64,000 nucleotides of DNA from the NCBI GenBank assembly GCA_027924645.1, contig BSBN01000047.1, positions 3,906,001 to 3,970,000 on the forward strand, in the 5' to 3' direction. A program made the position numbers and the translations under genes. The stretch is from Cunninghamia lanceolata. Lineage: Eukaryota; Streptophyta; Pinopsida; Cupressales; Cupressaceae. Each line of letters opens with the position of its first letter. Position 1 is the first letter of the stretch. The notes beneath the pieces are model-generated. The model was not told where the DNA came from. It saw nothing but the letters and a program-made list of their open reading frames with translations, and searched no databases. This document shows, piece after piece, positions 58,141 through 64,000 of the stretch.

Positions 58141-59769
58141 TTTTGTAACATAGAAAATTACATACCCTACAATTTCACATTATGTCTTGAACTCACTTTA
58201 GTGTCCATTCCCATAGCATGTTCTAGGACCACTTGGACTCAACCTTCACCTATTTACCTTGCACCAAAGTTTACCAAGAATCTATACTAGAGCTTTATTC
58301 TCATCACTCTCCTTGACACACTTGCCAAATTTGACCCTTTTTCCCTAGGATGGTAGTGCAACATGTAGACGTCTACGTGACACGCTAGTGTCATGAGATG
58401 TACACCACTTGAAAATATGTGATATTCTTGCATGCTTCCACCTCATAATGTCTCATAATGATTGTAATGTCCCCAAAACTGTGCTTTGATATCTTTATCC
58501 TAACTTGACCAAATCCATAAATAAGAACAATAAAAAGGCCTATTTTCATAGAAGATAGGATCTTCCTTCTAGCTCTCTTTCTCTCTCCATCTTCAACTCT
58601 GCAACTTTCATTCATCACTTCTCCAAGTTCTCATTGTTATTGTGCAAGTTAGAGGCCTTATCAAAATAACAACTTTCTCTATAGAATCTTACACTTCTCC
58701 TAAGGATTCCTCTAATATCTCTTTTGCAAATCATTGAAGGTATTTTCGGCAGGAAGCAAGCAACAAATTGTTCCTTGAAGATCTTTCTCATCCTCAAAGT
58801 ATAAATCAACATAAACATGGTAGTGAATCTCTTGGCATTTTCTTTATCAAATTCCATTAAAATAATATACTTTGATAACTTATTTCTTTATCATTTTGTT
58901 GATGTCATAGCACAAGTGGTGCATCAATAGTATCTCCATTGTTATCAAATTCAATCCCATTTCCCTCTTGGAAGTCTATTGGTGTAGACTACCACCCATA
59001 TTATCTAATCCACACACTAGGCTTAAGATTACTCCTCGTAGACCAGGGAGGTAATCCTAGCACTCTTGTCACTGCATCTCCATTCCTAGACACACTTAGG
59101 ATAGGTGCGCCTATATTTTCCAATATCTTTATAATTTGACTACTCGTGGAGGTTGGAAGACCAAAGCAGGGGCTTGACCATTCCGAGCAAGCTCCTTATA
59201 AATCCCAATCTTCTTTTATGTTCTCTTAGAAGTAGGTTAATTGAAGGTGATTGATCACACATAGGTTTGTGATCATTCTTGTAGATTTAATTTCTTATAT
59301 CTCATTTGATTTATCTATGTTATTTGGGATATTATGCTTGGGTATCTATTTATAGCTATTTTTATTTGATAGAAAGATACTTGGAGAAGTGTGCCACATT
59401 CTAGATATTCTATGCATCATATTATTATCATACAAACTATAGCATAATGCATAAACATCCGTGCTATGTACTATCATCCAAGGCTGAGACTTCTATATTT
59501 ATGTATCAGGTTTTGATTTGTGTTTTATTCCACTTTCTAAACTCCTTTCTATGAAATTAGTTGTGCTTATTTGTTATTTGTAGACTCATATTGATCTTGT
59601 GAAGTTTTAATCTAGTTTACAAATCAACTTTGTTAATTAGGTGTGGAATAGGAATTAAGTAAAGTATTTTTTCCACATTCATATTTTTGGTGAACCTGAT
59701 GTGAACACACCTTTTTAATTCCTTTCTATTCCAAAACCTTTTTTTAATTTTCTCCTTTTATTCTTCAAC
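58141..59769. other. No gene recognised
   Basis: Contains minus-strand open stretches at 58391-58618 and 58615-58857 (the latter with IFKEQFVACFLPKIPSMICK and RGILRRSVRFYRES) that may be pieces of one decayed protein. I do not recognise the family. The rest is AT-rich. Confidence 0.4.
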
Positions 59770-61247
59770 ATGTACATGTTCTCTTCTTTTCTTACATCAC
59801 TTCCTAGCTTTACTCAAAAAGTTATTGATAGTGATACTTTGTTTCATGCATATGATAGTGACTTAGCTCTTCCTATATCACTCTATGATCTTGATCTCTC
59901 TCCTAAAACTCCTACTACTTCTAGAGATAGTTTAGGGGATGATGACATCATTGGTCATTTTCTTAACATTATCTTTCCTACTCTTGATGACATCTCTCTC
60001 CTCCTCAAGGAAGAAGCATTGAATGACTTAGTCCATGATGATTCTATGTCTCTTCCCACTTCTATTCCTCCTTTGGTTACATGTTCAAACTTCTTGGACG
60101 TCATCAAGGATGTGGAGACCTCTTTCTCTTCCTTCATCACCTATGAGAATCATATCCTTACGATTGACGATACTTAAAAGCATGGTTCTCAAATTTCTAT
60201 TGATAATCTTTCTTTTAATACCTTTGAGGATTCTTCTTCCAATGACGAGGAGGCTTGTGTTTCTATTGATCCCTTCTCTAAACAAGATGGACTACTTTCT
60301 TGTTCATCCCCTCCTTTTTCATTAGAGGATGAACTGTCTCATGGACAACATTGAGCATGGTAGTATCATTCATTACTTTCTTAACATCACATTGGTTGAG
60401 GGTCCTCCTTTGATAGATATTGAGAATCATTCACATGATCCTCTTTCTACTATTTCCTCTTCTACATCAAACCCATATTTTCTAGACCTTGATCCTTCCC
60501 ATTACATTTCTCCACCTTCCTTGCCTACTACCACTCCTACATCATTTTCTTTTCTAGAGACATCACCCTTGATCCCTTATGAGCTACCTTCTATTACTTC
60601 TTCTACATCTAAATGGATATGCTCTCTTTTATTCTCTAAGATTCTTGCATACCCCTCTCTAATTGGAATGGGAATTCTTCCTTTTAAAAAATACAATGGC
60701 CATGGTGACTCATTGCACCATGTAAAACACTACACCATATTCTTGACGCATACATGTGATGAATATGTCTTGGAAAAATTCTTCCCTTGCACATTGAGAG
60801 ATGTTGTCGTAGATTGGTTCTTCACCTTACCTACTGATTTAATACACTCATTTTTTGGTCTTGCTTATGTATTTATCTCACTTTCAATATAACATAGAGC
60901 ATATAGTCTATGTTACACACTTGGTACATTGTAAAAAAACTCTTGGTGAGAGTGTCCAAAGCTTCACTTCTCATTTTTTCTATTGTTTTAGGAATGTTCA
61001 TGAAATTTCTCTCAATTTCATCCTTAAGGGTTATTGTGTTAGCACTGTACTAGGGTTTATCCCTAATTATGTCCAAAACCCTCAATGTTTCAAAGTCTTT
61101 TACCCTTTGCTGGGATGCATTTCTATTTTCATGTTGACTTGCCCAGTTGGTCGTACTCACTTAAGTTGTTTCCCGAGTCTCTTTATCATCACTTCATTGA
61201 CCCCTTTAATTAGGCTACTAATTGTTAACTATCACCTTATACTTTGA
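59770..61247 (+). pseudogene. Gypsy-type gag, decayed, plus strand
   Basis: Three plus-strand pieces: 59770-60177 and 60329-60892 (Ser/Thr/Pro/Asp-rich), then 60855-61247 after a frameshift near 60880. The gag core pattern is visible as FKKYNGHGDSLHHVKHYTIF, LEKFFPCTLRDVVVDWF and FQYNIEHIVYVTHLV, matching block by block the core of gypsy 2 (KYKGKRDPREH, FPRSLGDQATEWF, YNFEHEIFMIDL). No protease or RT follows. It is head to head with gypsy relic B. Confidence 0.6.
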
Positions 61248-62016
61248 ATGCCTCAACTATTATTTTAATATTTTGGCAGGTCCAAGTCAGTCTTCCACAT
61301 GTCCAAATATTGTTGCATTGCATACTTGTTTGTTTGGTCCTTTTTGAGTTTACAAGCTTGCGTAAATTGATGACTCATGTAAAGGTGGTTGCTGATTAGT
61401 TCAATTGATTTACTCAGTAACAGTCCCTACCATGTGGTGACTTCTCACTACAACACTATGTTTCCTTCACAACACAATCTCAACAAGTGGGCCCATTTGT
61501 AAGTTTACGATGTGTGATGCCCTACCATAGAACCTTCACTTTATGAATTGTAATCCATGTGGCCTATTTCCATTGCATCACATATAACATTATTCATTGC
61601 AAACTCAAAAAGGTTTTCATTTCCAAGTTTTCGCTATGCGATATCCAACCATAAAGCTTTTACCGTGTGACTTGGAATACATGTGGTCGATGCTTATTGC
61701 ATCGTGGTGACCTAAATGTATTACATGTTTCAAAATTTGCTCCTTTTTATAGATGTGATATGTGATGGTTTCTTTATAAGAAGAGATGGTCCACAGTTGG
61801 ATTCCCTATTGTTGAAACCTAATTGGGCCATGTATTAACTGTCAGACCAAGTGGAATTGACGTGTTGCTGCTAGGGATAAAAGTTGATGTCTGTCAAACA
61901 TCTTTTCAAATAGATGAAGGATTTCACATGCACCATTGATCTTAGCCATAATAAATGACTAGAATTCATGTCCCACCCAAGGTCTGAGCATGTATGAGCA
62001 TTAATTAAGGAAGGTA
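61248..62016. other. No gene recognised
   Basis: AT-rich sequence with no coding frame worth reporting and no clear repeat boundary. Confidence 0.5.
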
Positions 62017-63980
62017 GTGAGAACCTATGTGAATCAGATTCCTAGTCTAAGAAAATACTTTCACGCAATTTCCCTAGCTGCAGATAAAGAGTTGTGCAAA
62101 TATCTAGTGCCAAAAATTGATGCCCTTAGCGGAGAATGGCTCAAAGAATAGAAGGAATTGGTGTTTCTCAAGCATTCTAATAGGTACATGCTCTATGACT
62201 TTTTGGATTTCTCTTTCCAAAGAAGGGTTAGGGTTTTTTAGTTGCAGTGAATACAGTTGGGTAGGGTTTATATTGTGAAAGGAATTCTCGAAGATTATTA
62301 GCTATTAAAACTTGGTTACCCTACAAGAATTCTAATTTCCACCATGATTCAAAGATCAACTGGTTTGGTGGGGTAAAAAGAGGCTTAAATCAAGATATCC
62401 TTGACTTATATTTCCTAGCTCTTCAAAGAAGGGTAAGCAAGCCTAGGGTATTGGTATTCTCTCATAGAAGATGATAGATATAATGGAAGATATCAGAGAC
62501 CCTAGTATCCCTATCACTAGCTGTGAAATGGTCGAGCATTTCCATAAATATGCTCTACAATATGAACTAAGTTTGAAAATATATGGCATTTCAATGTGGG
62601 TAAATTGGTTGTCCCTAATGTGTTTGTGAGCACTGATCTGGTGTATGCTATCAGTAGAGAATATGACCAAAATACTAGACAACTAAAAACACATGGGGTA
62701 AAGTGTTTCTTACATTGAATTAAAATTTGATTGGAGAGGTCTTTGATCTGAACCCACGGGTGGATGCCAAAATTGATTTTAATGAATTATTCCATGAGCA
62801 CAGGGTAGATAAAAGAAGCTACAGGGTGAAGTGGTTGCCACAACACATAATTGGTGAGAGTTATGAAGATGAGAAGATTCATTTGAGTGAAAGTGAACCA
62901 CTTGATGTGGATACATTTAAGGATTATTTCAAGTTCACTTATATGGCATTATGTGAAGCATTAGGATTGGATTATAAGGTACACATACCTATTGATATGA
63001 TGATGTTAACTGCTAACATTCTGCATGGACATGTACATATGCTTTTTGATTTTGCTTCTTTCATTGCAGAGGAGATCCATAAGTAGCTAGTATTCCTCAA
63101 GACTGAAAATAAAAACCCTTACTTTAAACGGTATTCTCTATTGTGTCATATATTGCTATATAAAGGGAATGATAGATGGCATCTTGATTTAGGAGTGAAA
63201 CTCATAAGGCCAGATGGCTCACCTATGCCAATTCAATTTAGGACACACATATGGGAATCCCATTGTCATGCACAAAATTATTGTATTTTTTAGAAACATT
63301 TTGTGGGGCATGTGTTGTCCCTATTGGGATACTACAGGGATAGGTTATCCCCTACCTTCAAGAAGTGCCTAAGGCCATTGCAATTTATTTCAGGAAGGAA
63401 TTGGGATCACAATTTTGGGGATTGGTTCTTCCATAGTGATTACACAATAATAAGAGTTTATGGAGTTGAGGTGGAACCACACATTCTCCCTATTGTTGTA
63501 CTAGATAGGGTAGCTTTTCTTGAAGTATTATGGCAGCTAAATGAATCTAATAACCTACATCTAAGGAATCTAAAGAAAGGATCATTTCTCCCATCCAATG
63601 TTAAATTTTTTGATTTCATAATCATTGCCAAAGAGGGTCTTGACCTTCTAAAGACTAAATTGATGGATTATAGGATGACATCTGGCAATGTGAAAAGATA
63701 TGACCCTGCGCATTTCATTGATCAAACTAGGAAGTCAAGGGGGAGATTAGGATATGATCACCAGTTTGTCATTGCAAAAGATTTGATAAAAAATTGATAG
63801 ACTAGGGATGAAATTACCTCAAGAAGAGAGCATTGGGCACAAATTAGTGCTTGTGATGATAAGAGGAAGGAGGTGGAGCCTACTTACAAAGAGGCATTCA
63901 TGTCATTCTTTCTTATACTTAAAATATTATGCATTCTAACAAACTCACTCCCAATAATAACATCATGTTTCCTAGATTTT
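62017..63980 (+). pseudogene. Long decayed ORF, unrecognised family
   Basis: Plus-strand coding sequence with scattered stops and frameshifts. Piece 1 (62017-62150) has SLRKYFHAISLAADKELCKYL. A piece near 62590-62710 has GKLVVPNVFVSTDLVYAIS. Piece 3 (62727-63086) has LPQHIIGESYEDEKIHLSE and ends at a stop. Piece 4 continues in the same frame across 63087-63302 with two stops. Piece 5 (63303-63797) has FISGRNWDHNFGDWFFHSDY and VEVEPHILPIVVLDRVAFLE. Similar coding continues to about 63960. Aromatic-rich and not low complexity, it looks like a real protein of more than 600 residues. I see no RT, integrase or transposase motif. Confidence 0.5.
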
Positions 63981-64000
63981 AAGATGTGAAAATGATCTTG

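Overview
The window looks like nuclear DNA of a large-genome seed plant. A gymnosperm or conifer is the most likely source, by inference from the dense nested LTR retrotransposons, the long introns and the plant-type plastid isoprenoid gene. Almost everything is transposable-element sequence. The one recognisable host gene is ispF (MECDP synthase) on the minus strand at 27914-30844.

Left half (1-22.9 kb) is a stack of insertions. An incomplete minus-strand Tat-like Ty3/gypsy element (1-3380) and a complete plus-strand Ty3/gypsy chromovirus (4606-11013, TSD CATTT) sit inside a minus-strand Ty1/copia element (3381-14611 visible). That copia sits inside a minus-strand gypsy element (14612-22791). 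The gypsy seems to sit just upstream of the polypurine tract and 3' LTR of a still older plus-strand element (22869 onward).

Middle (22.9-37.9 kb) is AT-rich with CA/GT/GC microsatellites. It holds a cluster of gene pieces (26.8-31.1 kb): ispF with clean splice sites and an intact catalytic region but two in-frame stops in the transit-peptide part, plus plus-strand exon-like pieces of unrecognised genes on both sides. One good tRNA-type SINE and one weak one lie here. A LINE derivative that carries only ORF1 (34618-36503) has a 19-bp target duplication.

Right half (36.6-58.1 kb) is a second nest. A decayed minus-strand gypsy pol is split by a minus-strand copia (37976-57534, TSD CCCAA). That copia is split in turn by a young plus-strand Tat-like gypsy (41219-53481, TSD GAACT) whose 2728-bp LTRs differ at about 12 positions by hand count. 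The young element encodes gag, protease and an extra RNase H upstream of RT. Its ordinary RNase H after RT has lost two catalytic Asp residues. Its LTR carries a cluster of TGACGTCA palindromes upstream of a TATA box.

The last 6 kb hold a decayed plus-strand gypsy gag (59770-61247) and a long decayed ORF of an unrecognised family (62017 to the end).

No rRNA, tRNA gene, CRISPR array or bacterial-type operon is present. All coordinates and difference counts were made by eye.
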